DNA of 64,000 bases. It comes from Aplysia californica. Taxonomy: Eukaryota > Mollusca > Gastropoda > Aplysiida > Aplysiidae. The translations under genes and the position numbers were made by a program. How positions within the stretch are numbered: the stretch's first letter is position 1; each line of letters opens with the position of its first letter. Positions 53,361 through 64,000 of the stretch are shown piece after piece. The DNA is taken from contig NW_004797528.1 of NCBI RefSeq assembly GCF_000002075.1, positions 395,340 to 459,339 on the forward strand, in the 5' to 3' direction. Below the pieces are notes generated by a model that was not told the DNA's origin, searched no databases, and worked only from the letters and a program-made list of their open reading frames with translations.

Positions 53361-53825
53361 TTAGTGTCTTCATTGTATTTTTACTGTTATTATTGCCAGT
53401 GTAAGTTTTTGTTCTTTTTTTTATCTTTGTAGAAGTGAGTTTACTTTTCTTTCTTTTTTGGGGGGGGAAGAGCATTCAAAATTTAAACTGTTGTTTTGAG
53501 TTTTGTAAAAAAAAAAAATAATTACTGTAGGTGTTTGAGAATGATTGTTTAGATTCAGATTGTCTCCGCCTTGCACTTGAGATAGATGTGTAGGTGGGTG
53601 GGGCTCTCATATTTAGATCTAATTACAATTTATACGAAAGAGCTGATTTGCAAGCATTTCGTAGCAATCTGTTGTCTGTTTGAAGGTGCAATTGTGACAG
53701 GAGAAGGAACTGTCAGGGTATGAGTTACATCCATCGCTACTAAGTCTGTTTGTTGTCTTTCTGGTCTCGTTTACTCAACGTAATATCATCTGTAATTTGT
53801 TCCTTATGGCTGGTTTGTACAAGTA

Positions 53826-54006
53826 CTATATGATACGGATAGGTTGAACACAGAAGACTCGAAATCACGCATCTGTGGGACTGTGCCTATGGTCCTGGGT
53901 TTTTTTCTTCTTCTTTTCTTTATCTTTGTAAGTTACCCTTCGAACTACGGATCTCTCGAACTACCGAGGCCAGTACTGACGAATTCGAGCTATCTGTGTT
54001 ATGCTG
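53826..54006 (+). mobile_element. Tigger/pogo-like MITE, copy 1
   Basis: It contains ACGGATAGGTTGAACACAGA, AGACTCGAAATCACGCATC, TAAGTTACCCTTCGAACTAC, CGAACTACCGAGGCCAGTAC and GACGAATTCGAGCTATCTGT, ending GTTATGCTG followed by TA. The reverse complement is at 58777-58951. About 181 bp. Confidence 0.8.
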
Positions 54007-54256
54007 TATTTGGTTCTGGATGGTGGTCCTGTGTGGGTGTGAGTTTGTGGGTGATTGGAAGGTGCCGCGGGTAGGTTGTAGCATTCTTTCTTTCTTTGTT
54101 TTTTTCTCTGTTGTTTCTGCCTGTCTTACTTTTTCCCAGCACAACATCAAAGCAGCCATTTTTAATTATTGGGTTGGTTTACTTCTCCGTACTTTATTCA
54201 AATTAAATTAAAGACCAGATTATGTTGTGTACATTTAACTTGCAGTGTCTGAATGG

Positions 54257-54307
54257 TGTGTGTGTGTGTGTGTGTGCGTGCGTGCATGTGTGTATGTGTG
54301 TGTGTTT
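54257..54307. repeat. (GT)n microsatellite
   Basis: GT run with GCGT and GTAT interruptions, followed at 54318 by a short GA run. Confidence 0.9.
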
Positions 54308-55816
54308 GTCTGAAGAGAAAGAGAGAGAGAGAGGCATTTAGACTTTCAGAAAAAAAAGAAAGTGAACAAATTACATAGGATTATCTCCTCAACTGCCAAT
54401 ATCACTTAGGAAAGAATCCACCGCAGCTGTAAAGACTTTTAACTCTGTAACGTTTAAGTCTAAGTATCATTAACTATTAGCATGACACTGCTGCAGTCCA
54501 TTTTTATAAAATTTGTTTTAAGTTTTCATTGAGTTGATTTTGCTTAGCTTGTTTGCTTTTTAAGAATTTACCACTAACCCAGTTGCATGCAATAATCTTT
54601 GCTCTGTGATAAGTGTGACTTGACATGCTCGTAACGTGGAAGGTATACATATGATAATGATATATATATATGTGTGTTAGGACACGGTGCAATCAGGAAC
54701 TCGTCAATTTCTAGCAATATGAAGTGAATGGTATCCATCTTAAAGTATGCTCATTTGTCTTGCTTTCGATGAAGAAAATACCCATTTATCTGGAATAGAA
54801 GTCGAGATATTGGCAATAGAAGAAGGTGGGGGTTGCCTGGTTTCAGAGGTTAAATTAGCGAGAAAATGGTTTCCAACGTTTAGTTATTTCCTTAGCTTGA
54901 GAGTCCCTGGAAATTGAAAATTTACACTTTTGTGTGTCTTTAATCAACAGCTTTCAGTGAAACCCACACAGAAATGTGTTCTTTTATGGACATGAAAACT
55001 GTTGAGCCAAAACATGAAAATTCTATAAAAATTCCCAAACCTATGGGAAAATGTCAGTTTCATCAGTTTCATTATTTTGACAAGCGCCTGATTTCACCAC
55101 GCTGCCTCACATACGGTTCATGTGTGAAGTGTGTGTATTATTAGACAGAAGCATGTTCGTCAATTGTTATGTGGGTACATGCTGCGGTGTGTACGTACAT
55201 CTTCGAGCATTTATATTCTCCAGATATTTTGTTATTCACCAGTTTGTATATGTACATATGTGGGCAAATTGTTACTGGAAGAAAATATATAGAGAAATAA
55301 TTATGAGTGTCCTTTCAGGTGACTAAAATTGTTCTTCCATGTGAATCGATCCTCAGAACTCAATAAAAGTCATGCCTAATTGTTGCTGACAGCTTGAAAA
55401 AATTCACCATTTGCTTTCTGGGCTTGGCATGAACAATGCTGCATTTGAAACACATATATATAGACCTATTTTACTGTACTTTAAATCTTTCAAATACAGC
55501 TATGTTTTTAAATGTATTTTTAAAACATTTTTGTTCTGTTTAGCAACACAGCATGAAATTGGAAGGCTCTGTTGTAGTTTAGTACACATGTAGTATGTAG
55601 TACAATGTAGAAAGGTGGGCCTACTTGCCTCCCTTGTCAAAGTTGTGGGTTTGATTCTGCGCTTGTGCATACACGGTCGTTGGACTATGTTGGTTTCTTT
55701 TAGGGTGTGTGGTCTTAGGATTATTGTGCCCCTGACGTGTTTTGGACGTACTAGTGAAGGCCCCCTCCCCCCTGAACTAAGTATCCTCTGATGTTTAAAA
55801 GGACCAAACCAATGTA

Positions 55817-56699
55817 CAGTCGAACCTGCGTAAGACGGAATCGCAAGGGAGCGAGAAAAAAATTCCATCTTAGACATTTTCCGTCTTAGACATGGGGAAT
55901 TTAGGGGGGGGGGGGTTCAAAGGCCCAGCTGGTGGGATCAAGGATCGCTTGTCCGATCGGCAAGCTGTGGTCAAAACTTCACACCTCTCAACTGCTATCC
56001 TGTCTGATAATGACGTGTGTCAGTTTTACTAATCCAATTACCACCAGTGCTTGCCTTTCATAGGACCACTGTTTGACCAATTAAAAACAGACACGTTTGA
56101 ACATCTCCTTTGCTTCCACCCTTAGCCCCACCCACCAATGTCACCTCTCACTGCGATCATTGTAATAATTTGTAACAACGATTCGAGGAACTCTTTTCTC
56201 GGCTGCTCCTATGATCAGGGCGGCAGGCATTGGTCAATCTAATTTCACACCTCTGGCTTCTGGCTACCCAGGAAAGTTTCTGTAGTGGGTCGCTACTCGA
56301 GCACTCTAACGGGTAGTCGTGAGATTTCACACCCACACTACTCTGACCATCTGCATCGCTCAGGGCTCACGTGATGGGGTCACATGGGTCACATCTACCC
56401 CCAAATTGCACCCCTACTCCCCTTTCTCGCCCAGCGGCATGGCCATGGCGTTAAGTTCAGAGCCGGCGGAACCAAACTAGCGAGTTTTGTTTCAAATCAG
56501 GGTTGAGCGGGCAAAGCATTTTCCGTCTTAGCCAGGTGAAACCCTCGGAAAGGAGCGGATTTTTCTTTCCGTTTCCGCGTTGGACAGGTTTCCGTTTTAT
56601 ACAGGTAATTAAAGAGGAATATATCAAGGGGGGAGTGGGGAGATTCCGTTAAGACAGGTTTCCGTTTTATACAGGTTTCCGTTAAGGCAGGTTCGACTG
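55817..56699. mobile_element. TA-flanked MITE, CAGTCGAACCTGCGTAAG ends
   Basis: Left end CAGTCGAACCTGCGTAAGAC and right end CCGTTAAGGCAGGTTCGACTG (positions 56679-56699) are inverted repeats, with TA on both sides. Inside, CCGTCTTAGAC, TTTCCGTTTTATACAGG and related words recur as subterminal repeats. The 883-bp interior has no transposase frame. Confidence 0.85.
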
Positions 56700-56704
56700 T
56701 ATTA

Positions 56705-57178
56705 TGATTGGTTGGTGGGTGCTCTGGTTTGGTTTGCTCCTTCTTTCCTCATCATACTTCTATCATCTTTACCTCTTTGTCCTTTGATTTGTATGTTACT
56801 CTTTAGGAACACCTCTACTCTAATTTTTGGCACTTTTACTCGTAAGTATACGGAGGGCTGTTCCTGTTTTGTGCACAATTTCCTCATCTAAGTTCTCGAG
56901 AAGCATCACAAACTTCCCCATAACTCCTATTGAACCTATTTGCATGAACCCCTCCCACCAAACTGAGTAGAAATGAATGATTCAAGCAGCAAACAAACAG
57001 TTTGATTTGAGATCTGTAAATGAATTTGCTGAGATTTGATAATGTTTTTTGTGATGACTGTGAACAATCAAATGATGCAATGAGACAGCTGAAGTGGCGC
57101 ATTGTATACTAAGAGTTAATTAATGACCTACTTATATGACTAGTGCCATAAAACTCTCTACTAACTAAAACTAAAATC
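56705..57178 (+). mobile_element. SINE family A copy split by ~280 bp
   Basis: The 5' part (56705-56840) has GGTTGGTGGGTGCTCTGG, GTTTGCTCCTTCTTTCCTC and GTTACTCTTTAGGAACACC. The 3' part (57115-57178) has TGACCTACTTATATGACTAG, TGCCATAAAACTCTCTACT and CTAAAACTAAAA. It follows the MITE at 55817 directly. Confidence 0.65.
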
Positions 57179-58776
57179 TAAACAGATATATCTGGCTTGT
57201 CTCGGTCGGCATGTTCCAGACTTGCTGCGAGATTTTTTTTAAACGAAAAAAAAAAACGAGCTTAGCACTCGCAGGCTAAACTGGAATACACATGTATATA
57301 TGGATTTCTAAATTGATCCCTGCCTAAGAATTGTAGAAGTTCTAGTTGAATTATTTAGCTGTGAGTTCCTTCGAACTTGGGGCTTAAAAGTTTGAGGGAC
57401 GAGGGACTTGCACTCTAGTAGAACAAAAGTAAAGGCTGAGGGCTGGAGAAACTAAATATACTAGATCTATATATATAATATGTAACCCCAGGTAAAAATA
57501 CTACTACTGGAAATACACGCAGGTAATGTTACCCACACTACCCACCAAGCTTAAGATGGAATATTCTAAGAAAAAGAGGAAGGCCTTAAAGCAATTGAAG
57601 TTTAAGGGGGGGGGGGGGTACTTAGATTCAGACCTTGAACTGATGGGATATAGATGGACTTGGGTGGAGACTATAACCCAAGGGAGAAGTAAATGGAGAG
57701 CTTGTTAGGTCCATGTATAGATCTCTTACTAAATTCCTTTTCCTGAGATTTTCACATTGTGTGCATTTATAATAATGAAACTGATGGGCCCTGGGAGTGA
57801 GTGTGGTGTGTGAAATTGTACCTCTGATAGATACAAATGTACATTATTTTCCAGATTGTGTTGTTTCAATTCTACATGGATGATTGGTGTACGATGATAA
57901 AGTCTTGAAAATTATATAGATAGATTTTAATGCACATAGCAAAATTAGCAGGACATGGAAATCTTTTTGTTATGTATGAACCTTGCGATGTACATGTTTT
58001 AAATACACTGAATTATGTACATGTATTAGTAAGAAAAATTTGGAACCTGAAAAGCTATGTGTGTGTTTGCTATGTGTGTGCTTGACTGTACTTCTCACCT
58101 CATGTGTTAAATAAGCTGAACTACCCGGTTCAATTCAGTGTTCATGCACGTGTTGTTGATGGACAACTTGGGAGTTTTTGGTTAGTTATTTCTTCAGGCT
58201 CATTCTTTTGCACGATGTTCGTAAATATATCAAATGTATTTCAGGTTCATCCTTTTTTCATAAAAGTATCTAAGATTTTGGTAATGAAAGTCACAAATGT
58301 TGACTTTTCTTCAGTTTATTTCACAGGGGAGCATATTTTGAGTTGAAAAATTACATAATTATAACCAAAGAAGCCAGTACATGTACTTTGTACTTTGATC
58401 TGGTGAAGATTTCAAGTTTTTCTTTTGGTTTTCTACACCTTGAGGTGTTTTTTTTAACAGGTGGTGGAGAATGGTGTTAATTTCTATTACTATATTATGC
58501 TGGTTTTGTTTATCTGGCGGTGAATACAAAAATCTCAGGCCCCCACTGTTTTAATGTCTACCGTCTATTGCTTTGGATTCGATGAAGACATTGAATGTGG
58601 TCAGTTGTTTGTGTTGTTAGCCTCTGTACAATACATACTGAAATATCTTGTGTATGAGTTGGTTGCTGCTTTGTGAAGAAAATTAAAATCAGCATTTGGG
58701 GAAATTCAGGTGTGCACTGGCTACACAAAAAGTTGTCTTTTTTTTCTTTCAGTTGAAGTGTGGATGTGTATATATG

Positions 58777-58951
58777 CAGTACAACATGGATAGCTCGAAT
58801 TCGTCGGGACTGGCCTCGGTAGTTTGAGGGATCTGTAGTTCAAGGGCTATCTTACAAAGATAAAGAAGAAAAAACAAAATGGGACCGAAGGTACAGTTCG
58901 ACGGATGCGTGATTTCGAGTCTTCTGTGTTCAACCTATCCGTGTTATACTG
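58777..58951 (-). mobile_element. Tigger/pogo-like MITE, copy 2 (inverted)
   Basis: Left end CAGTACAACATGGATAGCTC and right end CCTATCCGTGTTATACTG followed by TA. It is the reverse complement of 53826-54006 over its whole length, with better kept ends. Confidence 0.85.
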
Positions 58952-59039
58952 TAGATTCTATATAAGTGTGTTTTGCAATGTTCTCATTTATTTTTAGGTA
59001 AACATTTACAAGCATTTAGTTTATGATTGCTAACCGATC

Positions 59040-59150
59040 ACAGTATTTGTCTTATTTTATTATCAAAAAGAAAAAACTATACTTAAACTTAATAAATATT
59101 TTACAGTATTTGTGTTATTTTATTATCAAAAAGAAAAAACTATACTTAAA
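59040..59150. repeat. ~62-bp tandem duplication
   Basis: ACAGTATTTGTCTTATTTTA...CTATACTTAAAC is followed at once by ACAGTATTTGTGTTATTTTA...CTATACTTAAAC. The two units are nearly identical. Confidence 0.9.
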
Positions 59151-59569
59151 CGCAACAAAAATATTAAAGTGCTAAGACTTTTTATGCAAGAGAGACAATG
59201 GGCGATATTTCAATTGATCCACTTAAAATTAATGCATTAACTTAAGTGCACGTTGACCTGGTCTGTTTAATTGTTTAATGATCGAACAATCCTTTGAATT
59301 GGTAGTAAAACTAAACTTTGATTAAAGTTATGAATAAATACTAGAAACACATTGAAGAATTTTCTTTGCTTTAATGAGTTTTCCTCACTCTACCAATAAT
59401 GATAATTCATTTTGAAGACTGATCGATCTTACAAAAGGTAAGAATTCCCCACTTTGTACTTTTGAACATACCGTCGCCTCAGAACTATTTTGTCCACTGT
59501 GCCTCTATACTAAAGTACGCTTTAGACAAAATAATTCTGAGGAGACGATATGTCAATATGAATTTTCTA

Positions 59570-59720
59570 CTGGTGTGATTTGCTCCTTCTTTATAATAAA
59601 ACATCTATTGTCTTTTTATCTCTTTTCCTTTTTTGTGTTTGTTACTCTCTTGTAACACCTCTAATCTTTGGCACTTAAATGAACTTATTGTGTTGCATGT
59701 GACATAAAACTTAAACAAAA
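59570..59720 (+). mobile_element. SINE family A copy, 5'-truncated
   Basis: It starts at TACTGGTGTGATTTGCTCC and keeps ACATCTATTGTC, GTTACTCTCTTGTAACACC, TAAATGAACTTATTGTGTTG and CATGTGACATAAAACTTAAA. Confidence 0.8.
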
Positions 59721-59876
59721 TTTTTCTACTGGAAGATGGACTGCACCTCCAACTGGCTTGACATGGGTCAAATATTCATCACCCAACATGCTGGGTGGGG
59801 GGGTGGGGGTGGGGTGGGGGTGAAGGTGAGCAGAAAAAACTCATACCACCATCCACAATCGTAAGTGGAAAAAAAA

Positions 59877-59887
59877 TTTATTTTATT
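59877..59887 (-). terminator. Candidate minus-strand polyadenylation signal
   Basis: The minus strand reads AATAAAATAAA here. It could end a transcript coming from the right, whose coding part would lie beyond 64000. No coding exon on the minus strand was recognised in the window to confirm it. Confidence 0.3.
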
Positions 59888-59889
59888 TT

Positions 59890-61756
59890 CAATCCGAGAA
59901 CAACAGAAGTAATTTGAAGCATGGCAAAAGCTGTCTCATAAACAGTACATAATACTTAATACACGACGTGTTGTTCTGACTGAATCGGCAAAGCAACATT
60001 AAGTACATCGTAATAAAGACAAATGATATGAAAAAGGACTGTGAGACGAACAGAAAGCAGAGGAAAGAGCAACAAGCAAAAGCAGAAGATCAACAAAGTA
60101 TTGCAGGATGCAACCTCTGCTGGGCTGTTGTCTATTAACACAGCCTTAGCTTGACCTACTTCTTAGCTTCCACCGAGAACTCCTGCCCTGACAAAGAGAA
60201 GGATCTATTTCCACAGTTTGAAGAAATATCATTGCTGTTGCAACAAATTTTGAGAATTTTCCATTTTTATACTATAAAAAATGAACCTTTTACTTTTAAC
60301 ATCACCAAAATGCAGTTCAATGCTAAGGTCAAGGCTTACAATTTTCTTGCTTTTCATAATTAAATTAATTCCTGACAGGAACTACGCAACAAACATTTTT
60401 TTGTCTCTGGTGTAAAAAGTACCCAAAAGGACTTAGGTGGATTACTTGACTTGCCACACCACCTATATATACTTCATCATTGGAGGGGCCGAAATGTTCA
60501 CACAATGGCTGCTGTTTACGGACACCCCCAAGATTCACCTCTGTATATATATCTAAACAACATAAAACATAAACACCACGCCATATTGCTCTGAGATATG
60601 GTGCCATACTGCCCTGATGTATCAAGTCAAAAAAAGTGACTTGATCCTCAACACAGATACAGTTTCTGTACAGTACAAGAATGACATGAAAAAGAATAAT
60701 TTTAAACAGGATGCAACATTTTCAGTCCAAAGAAACTCAGTGGTTTTCACAGACTCCTAAACGAGTCGATACACTCGCTGACACAGTTTTCCTCTTTCAA
60801 AGTAATCTTTAAAAAAAAAAAAAGGTAGCCTACATCGTTTAGTGAAACTACCATTAAAAGTTAAGTAGTTTCAATTGTATCCTTTCAAACCTTATCACAT
60901 GAAAGAGTGAGCAAAAACATAAATCCATCTTATTTTAGTTTCTTAAACGTAAACGATATGATGTTACATGTGTCCATTGTGATATGTTGAATAGCATATA
61001 TCTTCTAAAAAAGAACAGCTGACTCTGTGAAGGATGAGACTGCGGCCCGCGTACTCCTGAAATGTCCTGCCCACTATCGTGCCAAAACACTTCTGCTGGC
61101 ATATTTCAGTGTCCCACATTCAGCACTTTTCAAGGACTGCCGAGTGAGTATTGACTTCCTGTGTGCTGTTGGATTCGCTGACCATTCATGACGCCACAGT
61201 GCCAGAAGGAAAAGAGATAGAGTAGAGAGAGCTGACTCTACGAAATCGCATGCACACACAAACATAAAAAAACAAAATACTGAAAATAAACCGATGAAAC
61301 AACAAATTTAGCAACAATGTTTTCATTAAGCATCACTTCAGGATTATTATGGCATATATAGCAGTACTTCATGAATCGGGAAACGAAAAATAAAAAAATT
61401 ATGAGCGCTTGGCACCGACAACTGGCATTCTTTTAAAAATAAACTTTTTGCCAACTCTGTCAGGCTTAAAATATCAGGCCCCTTCACGTGAAATGCAGGA
61501 CGGGGCCACTTGTGCTTGGGAGTATTTGTAAGACGTACTTTGTAAAGTGTTTTCTTTGAATTAGAGAAAAGCATTACTAACAAATCAGGGTCATTCAATG
61601 CTCAAAGATGCTTTAGTTTTTGAACTGTGATCACTTGCACAGTAGTTGAGCACAATACCAACAAGGTCACCAGTACCCCACTCTTAATGTCTGTCCAGGC
61701 TGCTGTAGCCCTTGCTGAAACCTTGGCAATAGACTTTGTGGGATTTAAAAAATGAA
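59890..61756. other. No recognised gene; possible minus-strand 3' UTR
   Basis: AT-rich, low in dispersed repeats compared with the neighbourhood, with no splice-bounded exon I can support. The minus-strand frame at 60365-60625 has normal amino acid composition but no family I recognise. Confidence 0.3.
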
Positions 61757-62661
61757 CAGTAGTCTCCGCCTAAACGCACGCCGTACAAAAGCACGCTCTG
61801 CTCAAACGCACGCTTTCGTCCTCTGACGTTTTTTCTTACTATATAATTTAGACGTACAAACGCACGGTCACTCCCCCTAAACGCACGCTCCAATCTGCGA
61901 AACACGCTGACAGGTAAAGCTTGACTAAAGGAAATTTCACTACGACTACTGTACAATCTGCATAGCTTGCTTAAGACAAGCCTAGAAAACCGGATATTTT
62001 GCAACACTGCCCCTTACGCCGAACAAAGAGAGTGATGGACAGCATTTTCACACACAACTTTCCAGACACATATGTCTAGGACTGGTCGGTGAAATGTTTG
62101 GGGGTTGGGGGACTGAAACTTTATTTGATTGGTCACTGGAAATGCATCTCTTTGAGAGAAGGTTTCTGACTGGTGTTTGAGTGACTGCGTGTTGTCTAAT
62201 GTTTAGTTAGACCTAAGCCTATAATGCGCAACACGTGTGAATGCTCGTTCATGAATTTACGGTCGCGGGTGGTCGCTTGGAAAGCCACGTGGCTGGGCTG
62301 TCGTCTCTATGACTATCACCAACAATTTCTTTTTAGGCTATTGGTTCCCGACATTTTATGGTGCATTCATTACATCAAGTCTGTCTTTCTCCCCCCCCCC
62401 CCCCCCCCCCCCACACACCCATTCAACGCCTTTGCAGTCTTAACCGCAGAACAGTTGGGGAACCTTTTACAAAACAGTCACATGTCGTCACATTATCGGC
62501 CCAAAGTGACCCCCATCCCAAAGGGAGGTCACTGGAATATCAAGGCAATGAGATGACTGCGTCCCTCCCTCCCTTTGCAAAGGTTCATGTAAACGCACGC
62601 TCCATATAAACACACGCTAAGGAGCCCTCCCGAGTACCATGCGTTTAGGCGGAGACTACTG
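61757..62661. mobile_element. MITE with CAGTAGTCTCCGCC ends and AAACGCACGCT subterminal repeats
   Basis: Left end CAGTAGTCTCCGCCTAAACG and right end CGTTTAGGCGGAGACTACTG (62642-62661) are perfect over about 22 bp. TA follows the right end; the left flank is AA. AAACGCACGCT-type words occur five times near the left end and twice near the right. The interior contains a 22-base poly(C) run and no transposase. A solo end of the family is at 4340. Confidence 0.85.
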
Positions 62662-63215
62662 TAAGTTACTGAAACTCAAAATGGTACTGGTATATAATGT
62701 CCTGACAACTGGTATAAATATTACATGTAAGAATATAATATGAAATTACATATTTCCCTACCTTTAAAGAGGTATGCATGAATACTTTCAAATTATTCTG
62801 GTGGTCATAATCTGCAAAATATGCCTTCAGTGCATGGTCTGAGTTCATCCTAAGTAATTTTAGAAGTAAGAAAATGTACTGAAAAAAAAAATTATTATTG
62901 ATTGCAAAGCAGGAATACAGTCTAGCATGCACATTAAGAAAAAGGCACACAGATTTTTTAGGTCCCGCATTTTTTCCTCTATAGAAATACAACACAAGTC
63001 TATTCCTAATATTTAAAACAGGTGCAAAGCGAAATTCGTATATAACGAACAGATTTCAGTGTCCTGCCGTTTTCACTGTGTGTGCTAAACTGCTTGTATC
63101 ACAATGTTAAGTAAGTCACAATGCCAACTACGGAAACCACACACACAGTGGAGTACTGGTCTATAGTGTAAGGAAAAAAGGAAGACAGGCAGATGGAAAG
63201 AATTGTTTGTTTTTT

Positions 63216-63420
63216 TGTTTGAGTTCAGAGAAGCACATCCACAATAATAGTCATTTAGTGCTGGGAAAAGTAAGACACACAGACAGAAACAACAGATGGG
63301 AAAGTAAAGATGTAGGACCTACCACTACTACCAGTGGCGCCCTCCAATCATCCGCTGATGGAAACAAGCGGGGAAAGAAAAGAAGTAGGGCCTACCAGTG
63401 GTACCCTCCAACTACCTGCG
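63216..63420 (-). mobile_element. SINE family A, second subfamily, with duplicated end
   Basis: Plus-strand reading has TGTTTGAGTTCAGAGAAGCA, AGTCATTTAGTGCTGGG, GACACACAGACAGAAACAAC and CCTACCACTACTACCAGTGG. A second TAGGGCCTACCAGTGGTACC-CTCCAACTACC segment follows at 63385-63418, so the 5' part of the SINE is partly doubled. Confidence 0.7.
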
Positions 63421-64000
63421 CTCTCTGGAGTGATCTTGATAACAGCCATGAATATCGGAAAACAATTAGAGTCAATATTTGACAGAAAATGAAATCAGAG
63501 AAATTGGTAACAGCAGGTAAATACAATAAATGAAATTTAAAAAACAAGATTGTAAGAAATTAGACAAAAAGATAATGAACACACTGAGTATTATAGACAA
63601 AAATTTGGATGGAATATATTGCGAAACAACAAAGAATGACATTACAATGGGTGGAATGTTAAGACAGGGGAAAAAACTGTAAAAAACAAAAAACAAAAAA
63701 AGTAATAGAAGAAACGGAGAATGTCAGCAGATAGACAAGACAAACCACACCTCAGCTCATCCAGACCCACATCTTTCAACGGATCACTACACCATTACTA
63801 CAGGAAATCTTAAATTATCTTCCTACAGTTCAAATTCTAAGTAGCCTGGACAAGTACAGTTATGGTATAGCCTGAGTCAGAAGGAATAAAACATAGTGCG
63901 GAAAAGATTCTTTTTTATGCATTCACAAAGGACAGCGAATCATGTGAGGCTTCATAAATTAGAAAAGCTGAAGCACAAATTAGAAAAGCTGAAGCCAAGA
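63421..64000. other. AT-rich window end, no gene seen
   Basis: A-rich DNA. At 63958-63996 an AATTAGAAAAGCTGAAGC word is present twice in tandem (21-bp period). No exon or RNA gene is evident. Confidence 0.5.

Larger units (their letters stand above)
46800..59870. other. Gene-poor spacer with mobile elements
   Basis: No coding exon could be supported on either strand. The stretch holds the MITEs, SINEs and the LINE fragment listed separately. The parts at about 46800-47840, 52100-53800, 54310-55800 and 57200-58770 look like plain AT-rich DNA with small microsatellites (TTAC at 52436, GT at 54257, GAGA at 54318). Confidence 0.6.

Noticed and set aside
62224-62609. Two overlapping proline-rich frames
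   Set aside because: They are created by the 22-base poly(C) run inside the MITE at 61757.

Overview
This is a eukaryotic nuclear window, most likely from a marine gastropod mollusc. The host genes have short exons with GT-AG introns, the intergenic DNA is AT-rich and full of microsatellites and long poly(G)/poly(C) tracts, and tRNA-derived SINEs and non-autonomous DNA transposons of a molluscan style are dense. The lineage call is an inference from this style, not from a marker gene.

Three host genes can be read. (1) 2263-5507, plus strand: the last two coding exons of a gene whose C-terminus resembles RNA polymerase I subunit RPA49/POLR1E; its 5' part is not recognised here. (2) 26916 down to 8812, minus strand: a complete 19-exon ribophorin II gene (RPN2), subunit 2 of the oligosaccharyltransferase complex of the ER. 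All exon phases join without conflict and give 633 residues. (3) 33626-45625, plus strand: a complete seven-exon ABHD13-type alpha/beta hydrolase, 379 residues, with an intact Ser-Asp-His triad. RPN2 and ABHD13 are head to head across about 6.7 kb.

The rest is mobile DNA and spacer. A SINE family, in two subfamilies, is present in about 21 copies. All 14 copies that lie inside the three genes are in the sense direction, and many sit within about 120 bp of a splice site. Other elements are a probable Mutator-like element with a 9-bp target duplication inside RPN2 intron 3, piggyBac-type MITEs with TTAA ends, several TA-flanked pogo/mariner-type MITE families, two opposed copies of a ~1 kb element 35 kb apart, and a large foldback structure that fills the first part of ABHD13 intron 1.

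From about 46.8 to 59.9 kb I see no gene, only MITEs, SINEs and a LINE remnant. From 59.9 to 64 kb there may be the 3' untranslated part of a minus-strand gene whose coding part lies beyond the window. The three genes have unrelated household roles (rRNA transcription, N-glycosylation, membrane hydrolase), and nothing suggests that they act together. I found no new enzymatic or defence system. The most notable signals are the sense-oriented, exon-hugging SINEs and the foldback structure.
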